A stretch of DNA of 64,000 bases from Bacillota bacterium (GCA_030057655.1 JASGUQ010000047.1:1-64000), one strand, 5' to 3'; counted from the first letter of the stretch, positions 42,508 through 50,857 are shown. Program-made: numbers and translations. The notes: a model not told the origin generated them from the sequence alone.

Positions 42508-43563
42508 ATGAAAAAATTCCTGTCCCTGCTTTTGGTCCTTCTCCTGGTGCTGGGCACCACCGCTTCCTTCGCCGAGGAAAAGATGCTGATTTCCGTCATC
42601 TCCAAGGGCGAGCAGCATGCCTTCTGGCAGGCCGTGCGCAAGGGCGCTGAAGACGCAAAAGAAAAATATGGCGTCGACATGTTCTACTATGGACCTCCCT
42701 CTGAGGCTGACATCCAGCTCCAGGTGGAAGCCCTGAAGGCCGAGATGGCCAAGAACCCCAAGGCCCTGGCCCTTGCCGCGCTTGACACCGCCAGCGTCAT
42801 GACCGAGCTGCAGGAGTGCATCGACAAAAACATCCCCGTCATCGGCTTTGACTCCGGCGTCCCCGGCGCTCCCGAAGGCGCGATCAAGGCGACCGCCTCC
42901 ACCAACAACCAGAACGCCGCCGGCCTGGCCGCGGAAAAACTGCTTGAGATCGAATCCCTTCAGGCCAAACTGAAGGAAGCGACCGCTGAGAAGCCCGTCA
43001 TTGTCGGCGTGCTTTCCCAGGATGCCACCTCCGAGTCCGTCACCGGCCGCACCACCGGCTTTGTCAACAAGTTTGTCGAGCTGGCTGCCGCCTACGGCAC
43101 CGTGCAGGTGCAGGGCCACACCAACTGGGCCACTGATGCTGAGAACCCCGCCATCATCGTCCATGTTGAGATCGGCGCTTCCCCCAAGATCGACGACATG
43201 ACCAATGCCGCCAATGCCATTCTGAACAAGGAGAACGTGGCTGCTCTGTTTGCCTCCAACGAAGGCGCGGTCGCGGGCGTGCTCGCTGCCACTGCCGACG
43301 GGTCTGAGTTTGGCGAAGGCGGCCGTTTCAACGGCGTGCTGGTCGCGGGCTTTGACGCCGGCGCCCCCCAGAAGAACGCTGTCCGCAACGGCTGGTTTGT
43401 CGGTTCCGTTACCCAGGACCCCTACATGATCGGCTACCTGGCTGTGGAACTGGCTTACAAGGCCGCTATGGGTGAAGAAGTCGCTGACGTCGACACCGGC
43501 GCCCAGTGGTACACCAAGGACAACATCGACGAGCCGAGCATCGCTCTGCTGGTGTATGATTAA
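42508..43563 (+). CDS. Periplasmic-type sugar-binding protein (RbsB-like)
   Basis: A 351-aa type I binding protein of the CUT2 group. After a signal peptide ending TTASFA before EEK come the ribose-binding-like blocks ISKGEQHAFWQAVRKGAED, YGPPSEADIQLQVEAL, NIPVIGFDSGVPG and LVAGFDAGAPQKNAV. There is no lipobox cysteine. The trailing Tyr/Trp and Asp residues expected to stack on a sugar are present, but the ligand is not identified. A strong terminator follows. Confidence 0.9.
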   Translation: MKKFLSLLLVLLLVLGTTASFAEEKMLISVISKGEQHAFWQAVRKGAEDAKEKYGVDMFYYGPPSEADIQLQVEALKAEMAKNPKALALAALDTASVMTELQECIDKNIPVIGFDSGVPGAPEGAIKATASTNNQNAAGLAAEKLLEIESLQAKLKEATAEKPVIVGVLSQDATSESVTGRTTGFVNKFVELAAAYGTVQVQGHTNWATDAENPAIIVHVEIGASPKIDDMTNAANAILNKENVAALFASNEGAVAGVLAATADGSEFGEGGRFNGVLVAGFDAGAPQKNAVRNGWFVGSVTQDPYMIGYLAVELAYKAAMGEEVADVDTGAQWYTKDNIDEPSIALLVYD

Positions 43564-43587
43564 TCTTTAACCCATCCAATGGATTTG

Positions 43588-43626
43588 ACCGGGCGCCTGC
43601 TTTTGCGGGCGCCCGGCCATCTTTTG
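43588..43626 (+). terminator. Terminator of the RbsACB-type importer
   Basis: CCGGGCGCCTGC pairs with GCGGGCGCCCGG (one G-U pair) and ends in CCATCTTTT. The gene on the other side converges on it. Confidence 0.75.
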
Positions 43627-43638
43627 CTGATGTGCGTA

Positions 43639-44310
43639 TCAATTTATGCCAGACGGTGATGCTTTTTCCAACACCTTCAGCTCGTTAATCCGAAGCACGC
43701 AGAATTTTTCACCGCCGTCATTGCACAGGTCAAACAAGCCAGTCATTTCCACAGTGCTCATGGGCGGCGGGTATGTGCCGGGCGGCGGGTTGCCCGTTAA
43801 AAGAAACTCCAGGCCCACCTGGCAGCAAGCCGCCATGTCAGAAACAATGACGCCATGAACCCGGGTAATGCCCTCATCATCCGTCAGGGGATAATACTCC
43901 CCCTGAACCTTCACCGTCTGCCCCACATAGCCCTCCGGCTGCATCAGCATGGCGTACAACTGCGCGTACGCCATGGTCGCGCTCATCCGGCTTAAATCCC
44001 AGTGGATGAATTCACCGATCTCAATGGGCCCGATGTCCTGGTAGTCCCTGGCCTCAGGCCGCAGGGCGGAAGGCGGGCCGTCATAGCGCAGCTGCTCAAA
44101 AGGGTCGGGGGTGGCTGCTCCGGCGCTGCCTGTGTTCTGATCAGCAAATGTCGCCTGAGGAAACGGGGTTATTTCCGGCTCAGCAGACTGAGTGGGCAGG
44201 CTCCCAGGCTCCTGGGCAACGGGTGCCGCGTCCTTTTGCGGCCCGCAGGCAGTCAGCGTCAGCGCCGTTGCCAGCAGGAGGATCAGGGCTATTTTACGCT
44301 TCATGCTCAT
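43639..44310 (-). CDS. Lipoprotein of unknown function in the zinc operon
   Basis: A 223-aa protein with a genuine lipoprotein signal: a hydrophobic stretch ending TLTAC, with the Cys at about residue 22 followed by GPQ. A Pro/Thr/Ala-rich linker (23-75) leads to a globular C-terminal domain with GYVGQTVKVQGEY and SDMAACCQVGLEF, which looks like a small beta-barrel. I do not recognise the family. It is the last gene of the zur-znu operon, its start overlapping znuB by four bases, so a surface role in zinc handling is inferred. Confidence 0.65.
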   Translation of the reverse strand: MSMKRKIALILLLATALTLTACGPQKDAAPVAQEPGSLPTQSAEPEITPFPQATFADQNTGSAGAATPDPFEQLRYDGPPSALRPEARDYQDIGPIEIGEFIHWDLSRMSATMAYAQLYAMLMQPEGYVGQTVKVQGEYYPLTDDEGITRVHGVIVSDMAACCQVGLEFLLTGNPPPGTYPPPMSTVEMTGLFDLCNDGGEKFCVLRINELKVLEKASPSGIN

Positions 44311-45164
44311 TTTTTGCCTTTCAACGCGCCCAACAGGGAAAACAGCAGAAAACCCGCGATGTCCGCCGCCACAATGGTCGCGCCCACCGGCGTGCCCGCC
44401 AGGATGGATGCCACAATGCCAACCAAAGCCGCGGTCACGCCAAAGACCGCGGCGCAGATAACCACAGAGCGGAAACTTTTGTACACCCGCATGGCGCTGA
44501 GCGCCGGGAACACCAGCAAAGCTGAGATCAGCAGCGAGCCCACCAGGTTCATGGCAAGGGAAATCACCGTGGCGATCACCACGGCGACGGCGGCGTTGTA
44601 CAGCCCTGTGCGCATGCCGGTGGCCGCGGCGAACTCCCCGTCAAAGGTCAGGGCAAACACCCGGTTATAAAACAGCACAAACAGCACCACCACCACAAAG
44701 CCAAGCCCAATGCTCAGCCACACCTCCTCCTGGCTGAGCGTCAGGATGGAGGTGGAACCAAACAGCGTTGTGCATACATCCCCGGACACATTGCCGCCCT
44801 TTGGCGGGAACAGGTTAAACAGAATATAGCCGATGGCCAGCGCGCCCACGCTCATCATCGCGATGGCGGCGTCCCCCTGGATTTTTACCCGCCTGCCGCC
44901 ATGAAGCAGCAGGATGGAAAACAGGATGGTAATGGGCAAGACCAGCAGCATGTTGTTGCTGAAATTCAGCACCGTCGCGATCGCCATGGCGCCAAAGGCC
45001 ACATGGGCAAGGCCGTCGCCAATGTAGGACAGGCGGCGCAGCACCAGCACCACACCCAGCAGCGAGGCGCTCAGCGCCACCAGCACCCCCACGATCAGGG
45101 CGTACTGCACAAAAGGGTAGGACAGGTAAAAACCAAGGGTCTCCCAAATTCCGCCTGTATTCAT
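44307..45164 (-). CDS. znuB: Zinc ABC importer permease (ZnuB-like)
   Basis: A 285-aa ABC-3 family metal permease with about eight membrane segments. Typical blocks are GVVLVLRRLSYIGDGLAHVAFGAMA near 36-60, IAMMSVGALAIGYIL, the mid-protein FGSTSILTL and NLVGSLLISALLVFPALSA near 204-222. It overlaps the ATPase gene by four bases and the lipoprotein gene by four. Zinc rather than manganese is inferred from Zur and the His-rich binding protein in the same operon. Confidence 0.88.
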   Translation of the reverse strand: MNTGGIWETLGFYLSYPFVQYALIVGVLVALSASLLGVVLVLRRLSYIGDGLAHVAFGAMAIATVLNFSNNMLLVLPITILFSILLLHGGRRVKIQGDAAIAMMSVGALAIGYILFNLFPPKGGNVSGDVCTTLFGSTSILTLSQEEVWLSIGLGFVVVVLFVLFYNRVFALTFDGEFAAATGMRTGLYNAAVAVVIATVISLAMNLVGSLLISALLVFPALSAMRVYKSFRSVVICAAVFGVTAALVGIVASILAGTPVGATIVAADIAGFLLFSLLGALKGKK

Positions 45165-45859
45165 GGATTCGCCTCCTTTAAAAACGCGCTCCCCAAGGGG
45201 CTTTGGGCGTAGCCTTCGCTTTCCCCGAAATACAGCGGCGTGCGGGACACGTGCAGGATGTGGGAGGCATTCCTGATCGCCGCCCCCACGTCATGGGTGA
45301 TCATGATGATGGTTAGCCCGCTTTGATTTAAATCGCCGATCAAGTCATACATCTCCTGGGTGATCTGGGGGTCCAGCCCTGCCGCAGGCTCATCCAGCAG
45401 CAGCATTTTATCCGCCGCGCACAGCGCCCGGGCCAATAAAACCCTTTGCTGCTGCCCGCCGGACAGCTCGCGGTAGCAATGGTTTGCGATCTTGGTGATG
45501 TTAAGCCGCGCGATGTTTTTGTCAGCCAGCGCCTTTTGCGCCCGGGTAAAAAACGGGCCCCTGCCCCTGGACAGGCATCCGCTGAGCACCACTTCCCGCA
45601 CCGAGGCCGGAAAATCCCGCTGGACAGGGCTCTGCTGGGGCAGGTAGCCAATGTGATGGCGCACCCCTTCTTCCAGGGTCATCTTGCCAGACAAGGGGGG
45701 CAGCAGGCCCAAAATGGTCCTCATCAGCGTGGTCTTTCCTGAGCCGTTCTCCCCGACGATGCACAGGTAGTCTTTGGGATTGACCGCGAAGGTGATCGCC
45801 TCCGCAACAGGCTTTCCTTCATAGCCAACGCTTACATTTTCACAGGTTAAAAGTGCCAT
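45161..45859 (-). CDS. znuC: Zinc ABC importer ATPase (ZnuC-like)
   Basis: A 232-aa metal-importer ATPase. Walker A GENGSGKTT near 35-43, the Q-loop in HIGYLPQQSPVQRDFP, signature ELSGGQQQR, Walker B MLLLDEPAAGLD, switch His in MITHDVG. The start at 45859 has AAAGGA 4 bases upstream; a longer in-frame version from 45886 has no site. It lies between znuA and znuB. Confidence 0.92.
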   Translation of the reverse strand: MALLTCENVSVGYEGKPVAEAITFAVNPKDYLCIVGENGSGKTTLMRTILGLLPPLSGKMTLEEGVRHHIGYLPQQSPVQRDFPASVREVVLSGCLSRGRGPFFTRAQKALADKNIARLNITKIANHCYRELSGGQQQRVLLARALCAADKMLLLDEPAAGLDPQITQEMYDLIGDLNQSGLTIIMITHDVGAAIRNASHILHVSRTPLYFGESEGYAQSPLGSAFLKEANP

Positions 45860-45923
45860 ACCGTCCTTTCTTCTTTCAGGAAACAAAGCCGCCCGGGCGG
45901 ATCATCCGCCCGGGCCAAAGCCC

Positions 45924-46979
45924 TTATTTCAGGGCCTCCTTCAGGCTTTCCAGGTTCTTTTCCATCACGCCAAGGTAGGTCGTGCCCTCCAAAACCATCC
46001 GGGCGTCCACCGTCTGCATGCTGTCCAGCATGATGACCGGGCGGCTGGCGTCCTTGGACGCGTTCAGCACGGCCTTGGCGATCTTGCCATCGGAGCCGTC
46101 CAGCACCAGGATGGCGGGCAAATTCAGCTCATCCGCCTTGCTGGCCAGGAAGGCCACCGTCTCAAAACTGGCTTCCGTCTCAGCGGAGCAGCCGGAGAAA
46201 GCGGCGAAATAGGTCAAACCATAGTCCTCCGTCAGGTAACGGAAGGGGAAGCGGTCGCCAAAGAGCAGCGTCTTGTTTTTCGCAGCGTCCACCGCCTCCT
46301 GGTACTGTTTGTCCAGGCTGTCCAGTTTGTCCGCGTAGGCCTTCTGGTTGTTCAGGTAGGTTTCCGCGTTGTCCGTGTCCAGGAAGGCCAGTTCCGCGGC
46401 CATAACCCGGCTCAGTTTCTGCGCGTTGCGCAGGGACAGCCAGATGTGCTCGTCTTCATGGCTGTGAACATGCCCGTCATGCTCGTGCTCATGTTCATGT
46501 TCATGCTCATGTTCGTGCTCATCATGGCCATGTTCTTCCTCATCATGGTCATGATCAGCGCCTTCCTCCCCATGGTCATGGGCGTGTTCGCCCTCCTGCA
46601 TGCCTTCCACGCTCTGGCCCATCACCGCGTCCTCGCCCAGGGCTTTGAGCAGGTTGATGATCACCATGTCCTTGTTCTTGGCTTCCTTGAGCGCATCCTC
46701 CATCCAGTCATCCGAGGGGCCGCCGATGTACACCAGCATGTCGGCTGAGGATACCTTGATAAAGTCCTGGGCGGTGGGCTGGAAGTTGTGCAGGTCCGCT
46801 CCGCTGTCCTGCAAAAGGGTCAGTTCCACCGCTTCCAGCCTGTCGCCCAAGATGCTGCGCATCCAGTCATAGGAAGGGAAGGTGGTGCAAACGATGTTCA
46901 GTTTCTTTTCCTGTGCCATGGCGCTGCCCAAAGACAGGGCCACGATCAGCGCCAAAGCGGCTGCTATGATTCTTTTCAT
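45924..46979 (-). CDS. znuA: Zinc-binding protein with His-rich loop (ZnuA-like)
   Basis: A 351-aa cluster A-I metal-binding protein. It has a signal peptide ending SAMA before QEKK, no lipobox Cys, the metal-ligand His in SGADLHNFQPT near 63, and a disordered loop at about 130-178 holding over 20 His with Glu and Asp, a feature of zinc-specific members. Later blocks are EDEHIWLSLRNAQKL and LLFGDRFPFRYLTEDYGL, the latter with a metal-ligand position in relatives. GGAGG 7 bases before the ATG fixes the start at 46979. The loop is encoded by near-identical 6-base repeats (CATGAG/CATGAA), so its length may vary. Confidence 0.92.
   Translation of the reverse strand: MKRIIAAALALIVALSLGSAMAQEKKLNIVCTTFPSYDWMRSILGDRLEAVELTLLQDSGADLHNFQPTAQDFIKVSSADMLVYIGGPSDDWMEDALKEAKNKDMVIINLLKALGEDAVMGQSVEGMQEGEHAHDHGEEGADHDHDEEEHGHDEHEHEHEHEHEHEHDGHVHSHEDEHIWLSLRNAQKLSRVMAAELAFLDTDNAETYLNNQKAYADKLDSLDKQYQEAVDAAKNKTLLFGDRFPFRYLTEDYGLTYFAAFSGCSAETEASFETVAFLASKADELNLPAILVLDGSDGKIAKAVLNASKDASRPVIMLDSMQTVDARMVLEGTTYLGVMEKNLESLKEALK
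46462..46545 (-). repeat. Hexanucleotide His-Glu repeat within znuA
   Basis: A run of near-identical 6-base units, ATGCTC/ATGTTC on the plus strand, encodes alternating His and Glu or Asp. Slippage here keeps the frame, so it would only change the length of the metal-binding loop. Confidence 0.8.
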
Positions 46980-47010
46980 TTTTTTCCTCCGTAATATCTT
47001 CAGGGTAAGC

Positions 47011-47036
47011 ATGAGAAACATGCCCCTTTTTCTCAT
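47011..47036. promoter_or_regulatory. Inverted repeat upstream of znuA
   Basis: ATGAGAAA and TTTCTCAT form a perfect 8-bp inverted repeat with a 10-base spacer, 32 bases before the znuA start. The half-sites resemble those of the Zur-type box at 47828-47842 (TGAGA/TCTCA), but the spacing differs. It may be a second Zur-related site. Confidence 0.4.
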
Positions 47037-47064
47037 CAGAAAAAGCAGGGACATGCTGGGTATC

Positions 47065-47391
47065 TCAATTGTTCATCTTGACCCTGAGGCTTACGGGGGT
47101 AAGGGGTTGGACTTCTAAACAGGAAGGCTGCATCCCCTCCAAACGGCGCTGGTCAAAGTGAAGGGTCAGCAGGATCAAAAGCGCCGCCAGCCCCTTGGAC
47201 AGCGCTTTAAACACATGGCAGAAAAAGGCGCAGACAGGGCAGCCGCCCTGAGCCGACGGGCCTTCCTGAGGATCATGGCTGCAGGATACATGGCAGCCAT
47301 GCTTCAAATGCTGGGCGGCATGGACAAAGCCCGCCAACAGGAACAGCACAAAGAATATGCTGATGATAAGGGCGGAGCGGCGCCTGATCAT
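47065..47391 (-). CDS. Small Cys/His-rich membrane protein of the zinc operon
   Basis: A 108-aa protein with an N-terminal membrane or signal segment, a short external stretch rich in ligands (HLKHGCHVSCSHD then GGCPVCAFFCHVF, near 27-60), a second hydrophobic segment and a 30-residue tail. Small proteins of similar layout sit beside zur/znuA in other Clostridia, to my recollection, but I know of no function. Its ATG overlaps the zur stop by four bases. A role in binding or handing on zinc outside the membrane is inferred. Confidence 0.7.
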   Translation of the reverse strand: MIRRRSALIISIFFVLFLLAGFVHAAQHLKHGCHVSCSHDPQEGPSAQGGCPVCAFFCHVFKALSKGLAALLILLTLHFDQRRLEGMQPSCLEVQPLTPVSLRVKMNN

Positions 47392-47804
47392 GGCAGCTCC
47401 CCCCGGCAGGCGGCGCACTGTCCAAGCAGCAGGGTCTGGCCCTTGTCCAGGGTAAAGCCCTGCTTTTCAGCTTCCCGCGTCACCCGGCCTGTTTCTTCCT
47501 CCCCAAGGTGGATCAATTTGTGGCACCGGGTGCACTTCAGGTGCAGATGACCGTCGCAGCTGCGCCCGACGGGAGATATTTCATACACATAGCTGCGGCT
47601 GCCCTCCAACAGATAGCGCTTGACAAGACCCTGCGCTGTCAGTTTCTGCAAAAGGCGGTATACTGTGCTTTCCCCAACGGTTTGCGCGGAAAAAGGATCC
47701 TCCTTCAGCGCTTTTATCAAGTCCCGCGCGGTAAAGGCCCGGCCAGGATGCTGGCGCAGAAAATCCACCAGCGCCTTGCGCTGCAGCGTCTGGTACCCGC
47801 CCAT
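47388..47804 (-). CDS. zur: Fur-family zinc uptake regulator (Zur-like)
   Basis: A 138-aa metalloregulator. The winged helix (about 1-75) includes TARDLIKAL and GESTVYRLLQKLTAQGLV. The C-terminal dimer domain has the metal residues CDGHLHLKCTRCHKLIHL and the structural CXXC pairs CTRC and CAAC. The second ATG (47804) is chosen since AGGAGG lies 7 bases before it; the first ATG abuts that site. It leads the znu operon and has a 7-1-7 palindrome over its own promoter, so it probably represses itself and znuACB when zinc is ample. Confidence 0.9.
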   Translation of the reverse strand: MGGYQTLQRKALVDFLRQHPGRAFTARDLIKALKEDPFSAQTVGESTVYRLLQKLTAQGLVKRYLLEGSRSYVYEISPVGRSCDGHLHLKCTRCHKLIHLGEEETGRVTREAEKQGFTLDKGQTLLLGQCAACRGELP

Positions 47805-47827
47805 GGCCATCCCTCCTGGTTTCAAAT

Positions 47828-47842
47828 TGAGAGTCATTCTCA
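47828..47842. promoter_or_regulatory. Fur/Zur-type box upstream of zur
   Basis: TGAGAGTCATTCTCA is a 7-1-7 inverted repeat (6 of 7 pairs), the layout of Fur-family boxes. It lies just downstream of the -10 on the zur promoter, covering the start of transcription. Confidence 0.7.
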
Positions 47843-47847
47843 TTTTT

Positions 47848-47876
47848 AAAATACCACGCCTTTTTAGAAAAAGCAA
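47848..47876 (-). promoter_or_regulatory. Promoter of the zur-znu operon
   Basis: On the minus strand TTGCTT (47871-47876), a 17-bp spacer and TATTTT (47848-47853), directly upstream of the Zur-type box. Confidence 0.6.
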
Positions 47877-48010
47877 GGGATGCGTATTTTTTGAAAAACG
47901 ATGATGGGACCGCGCGAACAACAAACATTCCTGCTTTTGCGAGCCGTTCTTATTTGTTTTCAATGTCTGATTGTGTGGTTTTCAATTACCTGTCATGGAA
48001 TAAAGCCAAA

Positions 48011-48730
48011 TCAATTGATCCGCCCTGTATAATTGCAGCATTCGCAGCCTTCTCCCAAGCAGCACATGCAGATCCCCGGATTTTCCCGGGCAAATTGATC
48101 CCAGTCAAACTCATCCTCTTGCTGCATTTTGCCCATGCGCCCTCCTGGAAAGGCCCTTTTCACCGCGGGGATCCCTTCGCTGTTCTTCTTCGCCTGGGGA
48201 GAAAACAGCAAGGCCTGCATCATCGGGCTGGCGATGCCGTTTTCCTCAAGCCCGTTAATTTTCTGAAACAGCTTCACGCGAATGACACAGGTGGTGTTGA
48301 AGGTATCGGACATGGCTTGATTTTGCCGGTAATAGCCCAGATCCAGCAAGCGTTTTTTCAGCGCTTCAACGTCTTTCCCTTTGCTGCCAAACTGCAAAGG
48401 ACGGTAATCCAGCACCTCCGCCCCCAGTTCGGAAGGGGTCAAAAACTCCGCAGCAACCCAGCCAAATTGATGGTCATCCAGTTCGACCTGACAAAAGCCG
48501 TTCTCCTGTTTTAAAACCTTCACGAAGCTATGATTGGGGAGCCTGGCGATGATCGTGCTCCGGGCATCCGGCTTGCTGCGCACATTCAGCTGACCTTTGA
48601 GCGTTGTCACCTGGCAGATCTGTTCTGATGAATTGTCTGAAGGCATGGCTTCAGATTCCAGCGCGGCGCCTGTCAGGCAGGTGATCAACAAAAAAGTGAC
48701 AAGCAGATATTTTACAAAAATTCGTTTCAT
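48011..48730 (-). CDS. Exported SH3b/peptidoglycan-binding protein with Cys-rich tail
   Basis: A 239-aa exported protein. Signal peptide 1-23; SH3b domain about 38-97 (QLNVRSKPDARSTII, FGWVAAEFL); PG_binding_1 domain about 112-170 (GSKGKDVEALKKRLLDLGYY); and an unusual C-terminus with CMCCLGEGCECCNYTGRI, six Cys in 14 residues, resembling a DnaJ-type CXXCXGXG zinc knuckle. No catalytic domain is visible. The first two domains bind cell wall; the tail may bind metal or form disulfides. It has a consensus promoter and AAAGGAG before the ATG. Confidence 0.75.
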   Translation of the reverse strand: MKRIFVKYLLVTFLLITCLTGAALESEAMPSDNSSEQICQVTTLKGQLNVRSKPDARSTIIARLPNHSFVKVLKQENGFCQVELDDHQFGWVAAEFLTPSELGAEVLDYRPLQFGSKGKDVEALKKRLLDLGYYRQNQAMSDTFNTTCVIRVKLFQKINGLEENGIASPMMQALLFSPQAKKNSEGIPAVKRAFPGGRMGKMQQEDEFDWDQFARENPGICMCCLGEGCECCNYTGRIN

Positions 48731-48775
48731 GGGTCTCCTTTAATTCCACGGTTGCAGCGGCAAGTAAACACCCCC

Positions 48776-48804
48776 ATTGTATGCGGCGGCATCCGGCTTG
48801 TCAA
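48776..48804 (-). promoter_or_regulatory. Promoter of the SH3b/peptidoglycan-binding gene
   Basis: On the minus strand a perfect TTGACA (48799-48804), a 17-bp spacer and TACAAT (48776-48781). Confidence 0.8.
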
Positions 48805-48924
48805 AACCCTTGGCTTTAACAAAGCGAATTTCGCGCGCCTCCCAAAAGAACATTGGAACGCCCCCGGCATCGGAACGCTGCATATAAAATGAGCCCGAAA
48901 CCAGACAAATTCACAGCGCGTTCA

Positions 48925-48953
48925 TTGAATCAAAAGGGGGGACATGTTACAAT
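48925..48953 (+). promoter_or_regulatory. Promoter of fucI
   Basis: TTGAAT (48925-48930), 17-bp spacer with a G-run, TACAAT (48948-48953). Confidence 0.75.
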
Positions 48954-49007
48954 AAAGGCATTGAAGAATATCGCGGAAAGAAACCGCAGGACAAAAAAGG
49001 AGGACAT

Positions 49008-50789
49008 ATGAATTACCCGAAAATCGGCATCCGACCCATCATCGACGGCCGCTGGGGCGGCGTTCGTGAGAGCCTGGAGGAGACCACGATGGTCATGGCC
49101 AAAGCGGCCGCGGACCTGATCTCCACCCTCAGGTATCCGGACGGCACGCCCGTCCAGACCGTGATAGCGGACAGCACCATCGGCGGCGGCGCGGAAGCCG
49201 CGGCCTGTGAAGCCAAATTTTCCAAAGAAAACGTGGTCGCCACCCTGAGCGTCACCCGCTGCTGGTGCTACGGTATGGAGACCATGGACCTGAACCCCAA
49301 CACCATCAAGGCGGTCTGGGGCTTTAACGGGACAGAGCGCCCCGGCGCCGTCTACCTGGCCGCCGTCATGGCCGCCTACGCGCAAAAGGGCCTGCCCGCC
49401 TTCTCCATCTATGGCCGGGACGTGCAGGACCTGACGGACACCACCATTCCGGATGACGTCAAGGAAAAACTGCTCCGCTTCGCGCGCGGCGCCGTGGCTG
49501 TGGGCTGGATGAAGAACAAGTCCTACGTCAACATCGGCGGCGTGTCCATGGGCATCGCCGGCTCCTATTGCGACATGAACATGTTCTCCAAATATTTCGG
49601 CATCCGCGCCGAGTTTGTGGACATGAGCGACGTGCTGCGCCGCATCCACCTGGGCATTTATGACCCTGAGGAATATGAGAAGGCGCTCAAATGGATCAAG
49701 GAAAACTGCCCCGAGGGCTTTGACGTGAACGCCGGGAAGCAATTGCCCGAGATCATCACCCGCTCAAAGACCGTTCCGGCTGACAAGGATTGGGAGTTTG
49801 TCGCCAAACTGACCATCGTCATCCGCGACCTGCTCTACGGCAACAAGAAGCTGGATGAGCTGGGCTGGCATGAGGAAGCCCTGGGCAAGAACGCTGTCGC
49901 CGGCGGCTTCCAGGGCCAGCGCGCCTGGACGGACTGGCTGCCCAACGCCGACTTCTCAGAAGCCATCCTGGCCTCCACCTTTGATTGGAACGGCGCCCGC
50001 CAGCCCACCCCCTTCGCGACGGAGAACGACACCCTAAACGGCGTCGCCATGATGCTGGGCACCCTGGTGACCAACTCCGCCCCCTGCTTCCACGACGTGC
50101 GCACCTACTGGTCGCCTGAGGCCACTGAGCGCGTCACCGGCTGGAAGCCCGACGGCAAGGCCAAGGACGGCTTTATCCACCTGATCAACTCCGGCGCGAC
50201 CGCGCTTGACGGGACCGGCGCCGCGGTCAATGACAAGGGCGAGCATTGCATGAAGCCCTTCTGGGAGATGACCGACAAGGACATCAAGGCCTGCCTGGAA
50301 GCGACGGACTGGGAGCGCGCCAACTACGAGTATTTCCGCGGGGGCGGCTTCTCCAGCCACTTCAAGAACGAGCACGCGATGCCCGTCACCCTGCTCCGCG
50401 TCAACATCATTGACGGCATCGGCCCGGTGCTTCAGATCGCGGAGGGCGATACCGTGCTCCTGCCGGAAGACGCGCATGAGACCATCATGAACCGCACCGA
50501 CCGCACCTGGCCCTGCACCTGGTTTGCGCCGAGGATCACAGGGGAAGGCCCGTTCAAGGACGTTTACTCCGTGATGGCCAACTGGGGAAGCAACCACGGC
50601 GTTACCGTCTATGGCCATGTCGGCGCCGACTTGATCACCCTGGCCTCCATGCTCCGCATCCCGGTGTCCATGCACAATGTGGCGCCTGAAAAGGTCTACC
50701 GCCCGCATGCCTGGGCCGGCTTTGGCACAGAAGACATGGAAGCGGCCGACTACCGCGCCTGCAAAAACTACGGCCCCCTGTACGCCTGA
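49008..50789 (+). CDS. fucI: L-fucose isomerase
   Basis: A 593-aa Mn-dependent isomerase of L-fucose to L-fuculose (also acts on D-arabinose in relatives); length equals the family norm. It opens with [19 protein letters not shown], and has [14 protein letters not shown] near 84-97, [18 protein letters not shown] near 176-193, the metal-binding [12 protein letters not shown] near 338-349, and [17 protein letters not shown]. Arabinose isomerases of the same clan are shorter, which supports FucI. AAGGAGG precedes the ATG. The next gene is a class II aldolase-like protein. No fuculokinase is present. Confidence 0.96.
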   Translation: MNYPKIGIRPIIDGRWGGVRESLEETTMVMAKAAADLISTLRYPDGTPVQTVIADSTIGGGAEAAACEAKFSKENVVATLSVTRCWCYGMETMDLNPNTIKAVWGFNGTERPGAVYLAAVMAAYAQKGLPAFSIYGRDVQDLTDTTIPDDVKEKLLRFARGAVAVGWMKNKSYVNIGGVSMGIAGSYCDMNMFSKYFGIRAEFVDMSDVLRRIHLGIYDPEEYEKALKWIKENCPEGFDVNAGKQLPEIITRSKTVPADKDWEFVAKLTIVIRDLLYGNKKLDELGWHEEALGKNAVAGGFQGQRAWTDWLPNADFSEAILASTFDWNGARQPTPFATENDTLNGVAMMLGTLVTNSAPCFHDVRTYWSPEATERVTGWKPDGKAKDGFIHLINSGATALDGTGAAVNDKGEHCMKPFWEMTDKDIKACLEATDWERANYEYFRGGGFSSHFKNEHAMPVTLLRVNIIDGIGPVLQIAEGDTVLLPEDAHETIMNRTDRTWPCTWFAPRITGEGPFKDVYSVMANWGSNHGVTVYGHVGADLITLASMLRIPVSMHNVAPEKVYRPHAWAGFGTEDMEAADYRACKNYGPLYA

Positions 50790-50795
50790 AAACCC

Positions 50796-50828
50796 TCCGG
50801 GGCAGCCTGAAAAATGGCTGCCCCCGGA
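50796..50828 (+). terminator. Hairpin between fucI and the aldolase-like gene
   Basis: TCCGGGGCAGCC pairs with GGCTGCCCCCGGA (one bulged C). No proper T-run, so it is likely a partial terminator or processing site. Confidence 0.5.
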
Positions 50829-50857
50829 TATTTAAAGGAACACTTGAAGGAGGAAAC

